This document shows, piece by piece, positions 32,860 to 45,445 of a stretch of DNA of 64,000 bases. A program made the position numbers and the translations under genes. Origin of the DNA: Anarhynchus alexandrinus. Its lineage: Eukaryota > Chordata > Aves > Charadriiformes > Charadriidae. The stretch spans positions 1,987,815 through 2,051,814 of the forward strand of contig VUYV01000178.1 in NCBI GenBank assembly GCA_008711295.1, read 5' to 3'. The notes under the pieces were generated by a model. That model did no database searches, was not told the DNA's origin, and worked only from the letters and a program-made list of their open reading frames with translations. Position 1 is the stretch's first letter. The number at the start of each line of letters is the position of its first letter.

Positions 32860-35760
32860 CCAGCTGTAGCTGTAACCTGCAAATCCAAACTCCCAAAGCG
32901 TCAACAAATTTATCCTTTATCGCAAGGAGACTGTTTGTAGTTGGACCTGTCCCAAAGTGCTGTGACTGTTTTTGGCTTCTTGGGAACTAACTTCTTCAAA
33001 TTACAAATCACCTTGTCATCAAAGAAAGTCACATTTCTAGTCTTGTGCAAACCAACCGCACTTTTGCAAGCATGAAAATGCTGAGTTTAGCTACTCTGGG
33101 GGAGGAAAACACAGCAGAGCAGGATGAGTAATACAGTTAGTAATGAAGTAACTGTCTGATCAGAATTAACACCTGGTTCTTGTCAAGGCCAATTCAATAT
33201 TGCATTTTGAAACGAAAATTTCAGAGCACAAGGGGAATAAAAACAAAAGTCAGCCTGCATCTGTCAGCTTGGACCGAGTTGGCGGCTGCTGTTAAGACCA
33301 ATAGATGTTTTCAGAGAGAGACAGCAGGGTCTGAATAACAACACATGATATCCATGTACAGCTGCTACCAACGACGCTGGAAGCATTTTGCCACGTGGAG
33401 GAGTAAACATTAAAGCTCTGTTGAAAAAGTATCCATTAAATTTGGTACTCCATCAGGAGACTGTTTAAGGAGCAGGGCTGGGCTTTGTTCTAATACTCTT
33501 AACGGCAGTGAGTGCTGTGGGTTAGGAGTGAAGTGAGGACATTTGAGAAGGACTAAACAACTTCTAATTGAAGCCAGTGCTGTTCCCAGGGAGATGGAAA
33601 CACAGGGCAGCTGTAGAGAAATGAGCTGGGTTTCTCCGGGCTTTGGTGCGAGCTGCCGCACAGTGGGCTCCTTAGCATGTCATCAAACTTTATAAAACTT
33701 CATGACACTAAGCAATTAGAGGGGTAGAGTTTAAGCCCACTTATGGAGTCCATGGTTTTCTTCACCAGGTTCTCATGGGAGAAGACCTACAAATGTCAGC
33801 TCCCTCGCTTCCCGCTGGCCCGCGGGGACCCGGAGGTGGGGAACTCATTGGTAACCTCATATAATATTTAACAGACTTCCTGGGCTAATTAAGTATATTA
33901 CTTTATATAGTAACTAACATATCTCTAATATGTATCAAAATTTAATTAAGTTTAATTCATTACCGCCGCTCAACATGGGCCCAATTCTCTTCTCCCTTAC
34001 AAAGATGCAACTGCGTTAATTCATTGCGTGCGTCAGGGAGGACAAGGCAGCCCTCCTTCTGCCAGACCATTTCCAAGCAGAAATACAAAGAACACTTTGC
34101 TCTTGTCTCTGCACAACTTGCCTGAACCAAGAGAGTTCCTTCAGAGTCACGCTGGCGCAGCAGAAGTTGTCCCCAAACCCTCCCATCAGGTGTTCAGTCT
34201 CTTACAAGCTGGAGGGTCCTTCACGCACAATATCTGAAGGGCTTTTCTGTAAGTCAAAGCTTGGACTTGTCTGGTAATTATTGCCCAAGAGTATGAGGTT
34301 GTAAAAGCAGCGCAGCACAGAAGGAAAGGTATTTCTCTGAAGAGCAGAAGGCGAACAAGCTCTTTGTTGCTGAGATTAGGAAAATCAGCAGTCTAGCTAG
34401 CTTTAACTTGTTTATTTGACCATTTGACTTCTGCAAAGGCCCTGATAATGAAGTCTGGTGTCTCCAGGCTGCTGGAAAGGGGGACTGAAGCTTGCTGTTA
34501 TTCTCTCCCTCTCCAGTGGCTTCTGTGAAATGATCCAGCAGTGTCTGCCCGGGCCTGGTGGAGAGCACGCTCATTCACCGAGACACCCTCTGCAGGAGAA
34601 GTCCCTCTGCCGTGCAGACGGGGCAGTCTCCGCTGTTCCAGGCTGGGCTGCACCTCTGCGGGGTAGGGGACTCTTCATCTGAGCCAGCCAGGAGAAACCG
34701 AAAAGGCTCCTTTTCACACGCAGCCCCTGAGAACGGTCCGACACCGCACTCACGTTGCCCTGGGGTGGGTACACGCTTCTCACTGGTGACATCCGCGCCC
34801 GCCGGAGACCTCCGTGTGCAGGCTGTCCCTAAGAGGGGAGAACAGGGCATTAAAATTAAAACCCCTGCTCTGCTGTGCAGGAGGGCAGGGAGGAGATGCT
34901 GGGGAGGTACACGCAGAGATGCAGGCAGAATTGGCTTGGCTGGACCAAAGCTGCCTGTCCAAAAAGTCGCTGTAGGGTTATGGGCTGTGACCGGCACCTT
35001 CGTCAGATGGGTACCCTGGGCTGACCTGCAGATCCATCTCCTGAGGGATCCTGGGGGCGAAGGGCAGGAAGAAGTTACGGGAGACGTTGCTGTTGTCACT
35101 CTTAGCAGGAATTTCAAGTGGCTGTGCTGCTAAAAGCACTTCTGTCAAAGGCTGTGAGGTCCAACTGCTTCATCCTCGCTTACCGAGTGCATTTTCTCCG
35201 AAGAAAGGTACCCTTCCTGGGGAGAGGGGTACCTCTGCCCCTCCAGCCCCCATCAGCTCTGCCGGCTTCCCCCTCGCACCCCCTGTGAGCCACCGCGACC
35301 CTTCTGTTCTGTGTTTGAAGGGGCTGGATTCTGCCCAGCTCGCCGGTTACAAGTTTGCTAGCAGAGGGATGGCTGCTGCTCCCCCAGCCCCACCGCCGGT
35401 CGCCAGCAGGCTCCAGAGCAGTCTCATTTAGAAAGACCTTCATCTGTACAAGGATTTTCCCTGACTCCTGGCTTTTCTCATAACCCCCCCCCCATCTCAA
35501 CCCCATCTCTTGCTGCTGGTGACAACGCCAAGCCTGCCCTTAGATCTGTCTGACAAAGGCAGACGGAAAATGTATTTCATGTTGAGCCTCGGTGTGCCTA
35601 ATGTATTCCCTTCTATTAGCTATTGCTCTAGGTCCTGATCTCTGATTCCTCATCTTTTCAGGCTTCCTTTTGATGTTCGTTATAAGGCAGCAGAGACTAA
35701 CGGAGAGGATGTCAGGCATCCGACTACAAAAGCGTGGGGAAGAGGGATTAAAAGGGACAC
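32860..35760. other. Non-coding DNA, no gene seen
   Basis: No coding exon is supported. An AT-rich stretch at 33,850-33,965 has several TTAATTAA-type motifs next to GC-rich flanks. It may be regulatory, but conservation cannot be judged here. Confidence 0.45.
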
Positions 35761-35822
35761 GGTGACAGGAGGAAGACAAAGCATTTAGGAAGCATCAGCT
35801 CTCCGCAGGCGAAGCTGCAGCC

Positions 35823-36053
35823 ATGCTCTGGATGTTTTTGCCTGTGCTGCTATCTACCGTCCTCCCCTTCCAAGCCCAAATCGGCGTTCCTGGAGCTGCT
35901 TTGGCCTCTAGAGAAGCCAGTCATTTGGCGTCAGGTTTGTGCAGAGAGAAACAGTGTGGGGCAAAGGAGGCAGAGCCCTCCTGGGTCTGGAGAGGAGCTG
36001 GAACTCCCCGCAGGTCTGTTTATTGGGCTGGCTTGCATCGACCAGTGTTTTAG
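35823..36053 (+). other. Candidate small open frame with a hydrophobic N terminus
   Basis: An ATG in a good context (GCTGCAGCCATGC) opens 76 codons that begin MLWMFLPVLLSTVLPFQAQ, a signal-peptide-like hydrophobic stretch. The TAG stop is followed almost at once by AATAAA (36,055-36,060). A possible donor, TCAG|GTTTGT, lies inside the frame near 35,934. I recognise no family, and the rest of the protein looks unstructured. A chance open frame is quite possible. Confidence 0.15.
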
Positions 36054-37180
36054 CAATAAAATCCATCTCGCCACCCAGCCTGGTGTTTGCTGAGGTTTCT
36101 GGGCTGTTCCTCTGTAAAGAGAGGGAGTTTGCTGGTGCTGTTTGTAAGAGGATTCTCATTTTCCTGGCTGCATTTCTGATACTCCTCTTCTTGTGAAACC
36201 ACTCAGCTAAGCCGTCTCGGGGGACTCTCAACGCTGCATAACTGCCACCGCATGTAACAGTCGCTGTGATCTGAGCAGAGTTCACAACATCCTGGAACAA
36301 ATAACGGGGAAAGAAATGAAAACCAAAAGTCCTCCTCTCTGCAATCGCGTCCTGCCCGCGCTGGCCTCTGCCCAGCCAGGGTGCAGCCGCGCCGGAGGTG
36401 GGAGCTGAGGCACCGGGAGAAGCCGAGGACAAGGAACAATGTTAGACGCCTCCGGTGTGAATTAAGGGACTGAATCACACAAGAGCTGTAGGAAAACAAG
36501 TTGTGCAGGAGCCGGGTCTGCCTTCTGAAGGGTGTTTGCTGTCATCCCCCGGCCGTTGGCTGGTAGTGCACAGGGTCGCCGATCGGATGCTGCACCTCCA
36601 GGGGACGATGCTCAAAGAGCAATTTCCCTTTGTGCTGTAGCGCAGGAGTGCGTGTTATAGGAGTGAGAATTTGGGGGGATACCAGGAGCCAGGTCTCCTT
36701 TTAGCCTGCACGATAAACCCTACCTGCTTATCCCAAACCAGCAGCCAGAGAAACTCCTCTTACCCTGTCGCTTCCCACACCTCTCCGCCGTGCGGAGGCT
36801 GTGAAGCGTCGCCTGTTAGCAGGGAAGGGAAAGCGAGAAATAATTCCCCGCCTGTCTCTTTTGTTCTTCTTTCCTTTCTTTCACAGGGAAGCTTGAAAAT
36901 GAATGTCAACCAGGCACAAAACTCTGTCACGCAATTTTTGCAGGTGGTATTAGCTGATGAAGGCTGGGTCGGTGCCAGGCGGGCGGAGGATTCCTCAATA
37001 ATTTGCTTGGAAAACAGAGGAGAGCGGCAAAAATAGGAACGAGATGCAGACCTGCATCTGGCGTGAGGGCACGGAGACTTTCTGCGGCTATAGAGCTCCC
37101 ACGGGGGTCTCTCTCTGCCACTGTGCAGAGAGGGTTTTCTTCTTTCCCAACCAGATGCTGAAGGAGAGAAAAAGCAGCGG

Positions 37181-37237
37181 TTCCTGCGGGCAGAGGGGTT
37201 CCCCGCGGGAAGAGGGGGTTCCCCGCGGGCAGAGGGT
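37181..37237. repeat. Three tandem copies of a GC-rich unit of about 19 bp
   Basis: TTCCTGCGGGCAGAGGGG, TTCCCCGCGGGAAGAGGGGG and TTCCCCGCGGGCAGAGGGT follow each other directly. Confidence 0.85.
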
Positions 37238-40200
37238 GCTCCCGGAGCTGCCATGGGCACTGGGGCTGGCTGGCGAAGCACGGTCAGGGCAACTGGGAAC
37301 GGAGGAGGGGACCAAACCAGTGCCAGTTGCCTTTATTATTTCCCTGGTGGGTAAAAGCTTTGGCTTTTGGTGGGGAGCTGGGATATTCGCCATCCCCACC
37401 TCTCACCAGTCCTGCCGTCCTGCTGCCGCCTCCCAGCCAGGACTGCAGCACAGTTTCTCTTTTTATTTCCCCTTGTCTTGCTCTGCTTTAACTCTGCGAG
37501 TTAAGTGGTTCACAGCTCTACCTGTCACTTTGGATGCTATTTCCCCTTCTCTTTGCTTTCTGCTGTCTGTCAGCGCGGTCTGCCGGCACGACACGGTGTG
37601 ATGAAAAAAGGGAGGGATTGCAGAGCACGGCGGTAAATTAATTGCATTTGCTCAGGTACAAGATGAATTGTCCAAATCATTTTGCAAACAATTGTGTGTA
37701 GAGGCACAGAACAGTTTTCTGAAACAGAGTTAATAATTCCCGTTGTTAATAACGCATCACACGCAGCTGATGCTGTTCCCACAGCCGGGCTTTGTGGATC
37801 CCGCTTGTTTGCAGGCAGGTTGGGAAGGAGAGGGAAGGGATTCCGAGTAACACTTCATGAGACACTTGGCGTTTAAGAATATTATGGCATTGTTTTAAAG
37901 CACTTCACCAGTTTCAAAGCAATCCCACCTGAGCTTGCATGTATAAACATGGGCTTATTTGTACGCACGCGTCGACGTTATACGTGTGATCTCCCGAGCC
38001 TGTCACAGCGTCGGCACACACTGGCAGGCTTTCACAGCCACATTAATTGTGCAAAGTGCACAGTGTTTTGAAAAACAGTTCCTAAATAGATACTCGGTCT
38101 TAAGCAAGAAATGACAGCGATTGGGAAAGCACATGGGCTGCTATTTCCAGCAGCTAGACTTCAGAAAGTTTTAGCAAGTTACAGGCCGTCTTGAAAACAA
38201 GCTTGAGATATCCCATAATTTTCCTTTAATTCCATTATCATGATTAAGATTTATTTTTTTTTATAACGCTGCTAATTTTAGCAGCTCAGCCCAGCTGAAG
38301 TCAGCCTCCCCCACCGCCCCGGCCACGCAGTGCTGCAGAAGCATGGCGGGAAGAGATGATCAGGGCTGACGGAGCTTCGGGGGATGTGCTTCAAAGAGCT
38401 TTTCTATTGCTCTGCTCATCATCTTCACAGCTCCGGTCGCTGTGTCAGGCTCATGGCAAGTGTGCAGCAGTGGAAAAAGCAGCACGAGGACAAGGAGGAG
38501 AGAGGATTGTGTCGGTAATTACTGGCCTGTAATTATCTGCCATTGTGCATTCTGTTAGCTCTTCCTGCTTCTCATTAGCATAGAGCGGGGAAAATATTTA
38601 ATTGCAACACCGCTCTGTCTATGGCATTATCTGCAAGCAGAGCAGATCAAATCAGCCTGCCTTGTGGGGACAAGGGAGCGATTAGCTCCTCCAGGGCGGC
38701 GGGTACAGCTGACGGAGATCAAGAGGCAGAATACAAATGGCAGGGCAGTTACACAAGTGCCGCCTTGAGCAGGCTCTCCTCTCCGCTTCTTTCCGTCGAT
38801 CACTGGGTGGAGGCAGAGTCCCACATCCCAGCCAAGATCCCAAAGCGCTTTGCAACGTGAGGCTGATTTTCCAAAGCACCCACTTCAGCTTTCGCGCTCT
38901 CTGCAGGGCACGGCTGACGGCGGGGACAGGGAGTTGCAGTGCGGTGGCTGCCAAAAACCCGGGTCTGAGGTGGGGACACGCTTCGCTGTGCCCCGTCACC
39001 ATGTCCCGTGCATGGTCATTGCACGCCGGCATAAAAACACCGCCCTGGGGTTGCACAGCCGCAGTGGCCCGGTGGACGGGAGAGGAACAGAGCTCTCCTC
39101 CCGGGAGCCTGTGCCAGGAGCAAGGAGGTTGAAGAAAGCACCAAAATAAAGTTGCATCTTGCAAGAAAGAGTGTCCAGAACAGTGAAACGCAGCTGGGCA
39201 CAGACTCTAATTTTAACAACGTGTGCGTGATACAGTGTCAATCTGCACGTGCAATGACCAGAAGTGGAGGCAAAACTACCCAAACTATACCCGAGATCTG
39301 GTTTCCAGCGCAGTGAGAGATGCTAAAGCCGCTCATTCCTCAGCCCCGGCTCCTTTCGCCTGGGCTGGCAGCTCAGCTCAGGCCCAGTTTGGCCAGGCAC
39401 GGGCCAGCGGCAGCCCCGAGGCGTGGGCTGCCCATGTGGGGGGGGTGTAGGCGTGGGGTGTAGTCCCCCCGTGGTACCGGGGGACTTCAGAGAAGGCTCT
39501 GGCAGCACTTTTCCCCGTGGTTTGTGCCACGGAGCGAGGAGCCGGGTTTCAAACCAATGCTCTCTGCTCCCCGCCACTCTCTTCCCTGCAGGCAAAGGTG
39601 TTTTTCCATGCCCCGGCCGGATCTGTGCTCACCATCCGATCTGATCGGCGAGGGTGGTAATATTGACACTATTACTCTGGCATATTAGCCCAAACGTCGA
39701 AATCATCACATAGCTCCACAGCCACCTGATCTCCGGCGCCGATTCCCACAGCCTCCGCGCTGCCGCCCTGAAACGCTGCCGCCAGCGTTAGACATAACAG
39801 CAGACTTAATTAAAGGGTGGCAGCCTGCCAGCATCCAAGAGGCAGAGCCGAGCTGGCTGCGCTGCTTTCAAAGGGGCATTTTTAAAAAAACACTGGGAAA
39901 TAGCAGGGCAAGCCCTGCCGCGCCAGTGCCAGCGGGGGTCAAGCGTTTGTACTGCCTCAGGTCCATCGCCTTGGGAAGAAGCGCCATGAAGGAGCTCGGC
40001 CGGTCCCCGATCCTGACCCCACTCCGGGGATGCTCACGGGGACCCTTCCTGGGGGGGCATGGCGTGGTGTTGTGTCTCATCTCCATCCCGCCCTGCTGGA
40101 GAGGGTGATGGAAAAGTGGGGTCCCCATATTCCTGTGAGCTGGGGTGGAGATGGTGGGAGCTCTGGGCTTCTCCCCTGCATCACTCTGTGTGCGACAAGG

Positions 40201-41066
40201 GGTTGCAGGAGGTGGGCCACAGCCCCGCACCCCACATGTGTGTTGGCAGAGAGCTGAACACACAGACCCGCTCCCCTGCCTGGCTCACCTGCGGCAGCCC
40301 CAAGGCAGTCTTGCTAATTCCTCACTTTTTGGAGCCTCAAGTTTATTCGCTTCCATGACAAAACGAGATGAAGTGACATATTTTCATGGCTATCGGGGAT
40401 CTAAACCTCTCCTCCCCGGAGACCCCAGCAGGAGCGAAGGATGGTGATGACCTGGCTTAGGTCCCAGCCCTGCTGTGGAGTTGTCATGGCATCTGCCTCT
40501 CCGGGCCCTTCCCGTGGCCACGCGCTGGCTGATAGTGTCAGTGCAATCTCCATGCTGGAGCATCCCCACGGATGCATACTCGCTGCCCCTCCTCAGAGGA
40601 CAACAGCATTTTTGCATCTGGAACCGAGCGCGAGCGGTCGCACAAAAGCAGGACAGGGACGAACCAGCTGCGGGAGGAGAAAGGTAAAATCCTCCGGTAC
40701 CACTTTGAAGCAGGCAGATCCCCGTGGCACATGTGCTTTGCAGCTCTCGGCAGATAACAGACAATACCCTGATTATGGGAATGCATTTAGCATTGTGCAC
40801 CAAATTGTGTGAACGCCTGTTTAAAGAATAGCTATTCCAACAAAAAAAAAAGAAAAAAAGAAGACCAGAGAAAAAGAAATCAGCCCTTGGTTTCTGAGTC
40901 ATCGATTTGCTTTGCACTCAGGATTTGGTCCACTGTGTGTCCAGAATAATTATTAAGCAAGTTCTGATGGAAGAATTTTATTTACCCAGCCTCAAATAGG
41001 GAAGAAAAGAATCCTTAATAGTTGATTAGATCAAAAAAGCATAATTTGTTTTTCAATAAGTGCTTT

Positions 41067-41098
41067 AGATGTAAGATCAATGGCTTGATCTTACATCT
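41067..41098. repeat. Perfect 14-bp inverted repeat with a 4-base loop
   Basis: AGATGTAAGATCAA (41,067-41,080) is followed by TGGC and then by its exact reverse complement TTGATCTTACATCT (41,085-41,098). The stem is too short for a typical pre-miRNA and no T run follows it. Function unknown. Confidence 0.9.
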
Positions 41099-43741
41099 TA
41101 CATACACATAGGAGCTGTTTGCAAAGACCTTAGATCTAATTGTACTCAGGCAATCACACAGACTTTTTCTTTGACTAATACTAGACACTATCCCTCTTGT
41201 ACAGTTGGGGGAGGTACCAGAAAATAGCAATATTTTGCATTGGAGAGTTGCTCAGCAACTGCCCTATATTATTTTTGAGTTGTCCCTGAGTACAGCCTCC
41301 TTTCTCTTTGATCTTTGCGTAATTTTTGTTGCTGCTGCTTCTCAAAAAAGACAACATTTTAAAAGAATTGCATCTCTATTTGCCACAATCTCTTCCCCAC
41401 CCCGCCCCAAGTACAACCGAAGCCTGATGACATCAGGGAAAGCAGTGCGTTTCTTCGCAGAGGAAATTGAGGTCCATCTACTCATGGCTAGAGCCTTTCA
41501 TGGGGTATTGGGGAACCTGGGCTTCTACAGAGATCTAGCATCTGTTTCTGAATATGATATTCAGAGGCAGAATAATGGTGCTTAGCTCTTGCCATCGAGT
41601 GGCCACACAGCTGGGTTTGGGCAGACGAGTCAGTACTAGCACTGCATTTTGGCAGCATTTGATTAAGAAATGGCAATGGGGTGATTTGTCTGGAGAAGAG
41701 AGTGCCAGGGCCGGGATTTCTCACCCCGCTGTAATCCCAGATGGAGCTTGGCATGGAAGGCATTACTCTACAGTCCTGATTTGGAAGGAGCATCACATCT
41801 CGCCAACCAGTTTTTATCAGCCCTGCTGAAAAATGCCTTTATGTGATGCAAAAAGTGATGCACCCCTGAGCTGCCCATCCTGAACCAGTGCTTCTTCCAT
41901 GCTCTGGATGACAGAGACCCCTCGGGGCGCTCAGCAGAAAGGAGCTTCTGGTTATTGCGGTGTAGCCGATCCTTTTCTCTCTCATTTATTTTCTGTTACT
42001 GCCACCCACCAGTGGGTAACAAGAGGTTTGCACAGTGTTTTGGTCTCTGGGTACCATATGCAGAAGAAGAGCAAGTAAAACTCTAAGTCCCTGCAATATG
42101 AAAAAACCCTCAAAAAACTAGAGAAGAAAATAACCCACAAATTTAAATGGCATTTGCAAATATGAGTCGGGAGCATCTTTTCTGAAATCTCTAAACAGCA
42201 GTGTTGTACAACTGCTACACGGACTAAAACTGCAACGATTCGGCGAGGGTCAGCACAGCCCCTGCTCCAGGAGGACACACACAACTCCTGAGCCAGGCTA
42301 CATCCCAGCCAGAGGATGTCATCAAGGGGAACAATGAATTTCATCAATTCTCTGTGGTCTCAGAGTAACCCCATTAGGCAATCCATTACCCGGGCAGAGC
42401 TGCCGAGCCACGCGCGGGGCGTTCCTTCTTGCACTCCTTCCCCAGGGATGGGTAGCAGAAAGTAGCTGGCTTGTTTTGCTGGCGTTTGACCAGGTGCCAC
42501 CCAAAAGTCTGAAAAACAAAACCCTGGAACTTTTAGCGCAAGTTAACACCCGAGGCAGCAGAAGGAAGCAAATTTCTACATCTAGTAAAAATTTCAGTTT
42601 GAAAGGTCTAAAAATAGACTTTTCTCGCCTTGGGAATTCTAGCCTTGCCTTGCAACTCGTGGTGCTGCAGATTATTGCATTCATAATTTAAATGTTGGAT
42701 GGGTATAAAATTACTCGCGTGGGAGTTATTCAATTTCTGGTAAGTACATTTACATTAAATAGCGGCTGCACATACAAAAGATAGGAAAAAGCCCTTCCAC
42801 TTCTGTTTGCCTGAAGCGGTGAGAACATGTGCAGCCTCACAAGGCTGCTGTTGTGAGCAGATAATCTTTTTTTCCTACTGAAAACCTGATAAAGTTCACC
42901 ATGGCTGAAAGGGCACTTGTGTCTCCTCTCTGACACTTGGCATGGGGCTGCTCTGGACTAATCCCTCTCTGGGCTAGAAAAACACGCAGCGCTGATCTGA
43001 GTGCTGCCAGCGATGGCTGTTTGTCGAGTTTCCAACCATTGCACTTTGTCACCTCGGTGCCTGTGAATCTGGAGACCCCGATTTCACAGTGACCCTCTCC
43101 TGGGAGTTTATTCCCATCTACAGCCGGATAGAGCATTGGGCTTGCTGGGCATCATCGGGTGGACCACTGTTGCCTCCATAAATCATTTGTCTTTTCAACT
43201 TTGCGAAACTGTCTCAGTGCAACTCCTCTGCGGGGCTCTGGAACAGGCAAACGTTGAACTGTCTCAGTTCAACCCAAGTGAGGGGTGAGTGGCCGCTCCC
43301 GTGCTCACCCTTGGTGGGCTGAAATCTCTTCCCCGACTGTCCCCGTCGCTTGCCTGGCTTTCCAGTCACCTCTGCGTGTTTGGTTCTGCCTGTGCTCACG
43401 CAGACATGTGCAGGAGACCCTCCTCCGGTGCTGCCTGGCGAAGCAGTGGTGGGATATCCACAGGGCCACGGTCTGGAGCCACGCACCCACTTTGATGAGT
43501 TTATATTGAATGGATGGGAAGGGAAATGGCCTGGGGAAGCGATCCACCTCGCAGCAGGGCCTGGACAAGTGGAGGGTGTTGACAAGGCAGAGGTGACGGT
43601 AAGTCAGAACAAGCCTCTCTCCAGCCTTTAATTTGGAGGTAGGAGTTGGGGTCCCCTTCGAGGTCCATCATTCCCGCTGCCATAAATCCTCCCAGATCTC
43701 TGCTCTGTGCTTCTGGAGTCGACACTCTGCATTTATGGCAA

Positions 43742-44562
43742 CTGAGAGCTGGGGCTGTTCAGCCTGGAGAAGAGAAGGCTCTGGGGAGACCTTATTGCAG
43801 CCTTTCCATACTTAAAAGAGTCTTATAAGAAAGATGGGGACAGACTTTTTAATAGGGCATATAGCGATACAAGGGGTAATGGTTTTAAACCATTTCAAAG
43901 AAGGTTGATTCAGACTAGATATAAGGAAGAAATTGCTTACACTGAGGGTGGTGAAACCCTGTCCCAGGTTGCCCAGAGAGGTGGTGGATGCCCCATCCCT
44001 GGAAACATTCCAGGTCAGGTTGGATGGGGCTCTGAGCAACCTGATAGAGTTGGAAATGTCCCTGCTCACTGCAGGGGGGTTCATAAAATCATAGAATCAT
44101 CATAGAATGGTTTAGGTTGGAAAGGACCTTGAAGATCATCCAGTTCCACCCCCCTGCCCTGGGCAGAGACACCTCCCACCAGCCCAGGTTGCTCCAAGCC
44201 CCGTCCAACCTGGCCTTGAACCCCTCCAGGGATGGGGCAGCCACAGCTTCTCGGGGCAACCTGCGCCAGGGGCTCACCACCCTCACAGGGAAAAATTTCT
44301 TCCTAATATCTAATCTAAATCTCCCTTCTTCCAGTTTGAAGCCATTCCCCCTCGTCCTATCACTCCATGCCCTTGTAAAAAGTCCCTCCCCAGCTCTCCT
44401 GTAGCCCTTTTAAGTGCTGGAAGGCCGCAATAAGGTCTCCCCGGAGCCTTCTCTTCTCCAGGCTGAACAACCCCAACTCTCTCAGCCTGTCCTACGGTTG
44501 GACTAGATGGCCTTTAAAGGTCCCTTCCAACCCAAACTATTCTATGCTCCTATGATTCTATC
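43742..44562 (+). mobile_element. CR1 LINE (+), interrupted by a second CR1
   Basis: The sense strand starts at GAGAGCTGGGGCTGTTCAGCC and passes the LDIRKKF-equivalent region (ACTAGATATAAGGAAGAAATTG). It runs to CTGCTCACTGCAGGGGGGTT at 44,081, then resumes at 44,496 with GGTTGGACTAGATGGCC and ends in the CR1 3' tail (CTCCTATGATTCTAT). The 5' part is missing. Bases 44,082-44,495 belong to the inserted element. Confidence 0.92.
44082..44495 (-). mobile_element. CR1 LINE (-) nested inside another CR1
   Basis: The plus strand begins ATAAAATCATAGAATCATCATAGAATGG, the reversed CR1 3' end. It continues through CR1 3' sequence to CTCTCAGCCTGTCCTAC. The host CR1 flanks both sides, and GGTT occurs at each junction (44,078-44,081 and 44,496-44,499), consistent with a 4-bp target duplication. 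This element is therefore the younger one. Confidence 0.92.
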
Positions 44563-45149
44563 ATTAATTTGAGGAAACCGGAGGCTCATTGGCCATTGCT
44601 CCTTCCTCACCCCACTCCTTCCTGCCCCAGTCTTCATTCCCTCTGCCTTCGTGCTCCCAGAGGAGGGCTGTTTCTGGTCTGTGCAAAGCCACTGCCAAAA
44701 AACAAGTGGCTGCAACTTGAGAGCCATCGAGGGAGGAGGGTTCAGCTGGACCCAGCTCGAGCTGCAGCACTGCAGACCCCAGCTCTGCACCCGAGGGGCT
44801 GCAGCAGCTCCGGCACCGCAGCAGCCTGCAAAAAGTCCTGGCCATCCCCCACCAGCACGATGGGGTTACTGGGGCACTTGCTTGCCAGACAGCCTGGGGG
44901 TTTCAGTGGTGTTTTTTTGTGATGCTGTTTTAATTCAGACACCACAAGCCTTCTAATGAATCACATCTTGGTCAATTAGAAGTTTCCTGGGTCTTGTCTT
45001 CTTGGACATCATTCACGCCAGTGTAAATGCCATGCTCGGAGCCAAAATTGAGCTCCATCAGCCAGGGAGAAACCCTCCCTACGTGTAGATGAGGAGAAAG
45101 TACTGGCAAAATCTGCTTCCCAATGACAGGGCTTGAAAAATGCAAGTGT

Positions 45150-45445
45150 GCTTCGCATCCAGAGCGGCCGCACACAGGTAAACCGGCTCCTCCTCCTCCC
45201 CTCCCCGCCAGGTCCTCATCCCCGGTGACGAGGAATAAATCGAAATGCGAAAGGGGCGCTGGGCAGCGACGCAGGCAGAGCGGTTTCTCGCTGCTGGAAA
45301 GCCTTAGCAGGGAGCCAGCTGGCAGGGCTCCTTCCTGCCTGCCCGCCCGCGGCCGCGGGGCCGGATGGCTCGGGATGCGGGCGTTCGTGCTCGGCGCTTG
45401 GGAAACGCCGCCGCCCCGCCAGGCAGACGGCCGGGGGTGAGCTCT
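45150..45445. promoter_or_regulatory. Orphan CpG island
   Basis: A CpG-dense patch with a NotI-type GCGGCCGC at 45,349 and several GC boxes, far from the two known genes. GGCCGGGG|GTGAGCTC near 45,436 resembles a splice donor, so an unannotated transcript could start here on the plus strand. The sequence alone does not show one. Confidence 0.4.

Larger units (their letters stand above)
36060..43740. other. Non-coding DNA, no gene seen
   Basis: Alternating GC-rich and AT-rich segments without a supported exon. Named items inside are a tandem repeat at 37,181, a TAATTA-rich segment at 37,600-38,640 and a perfect hairpin at 41,067. Many overlapping open frames here are short and unconvincing. 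Confidence 0.45.
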
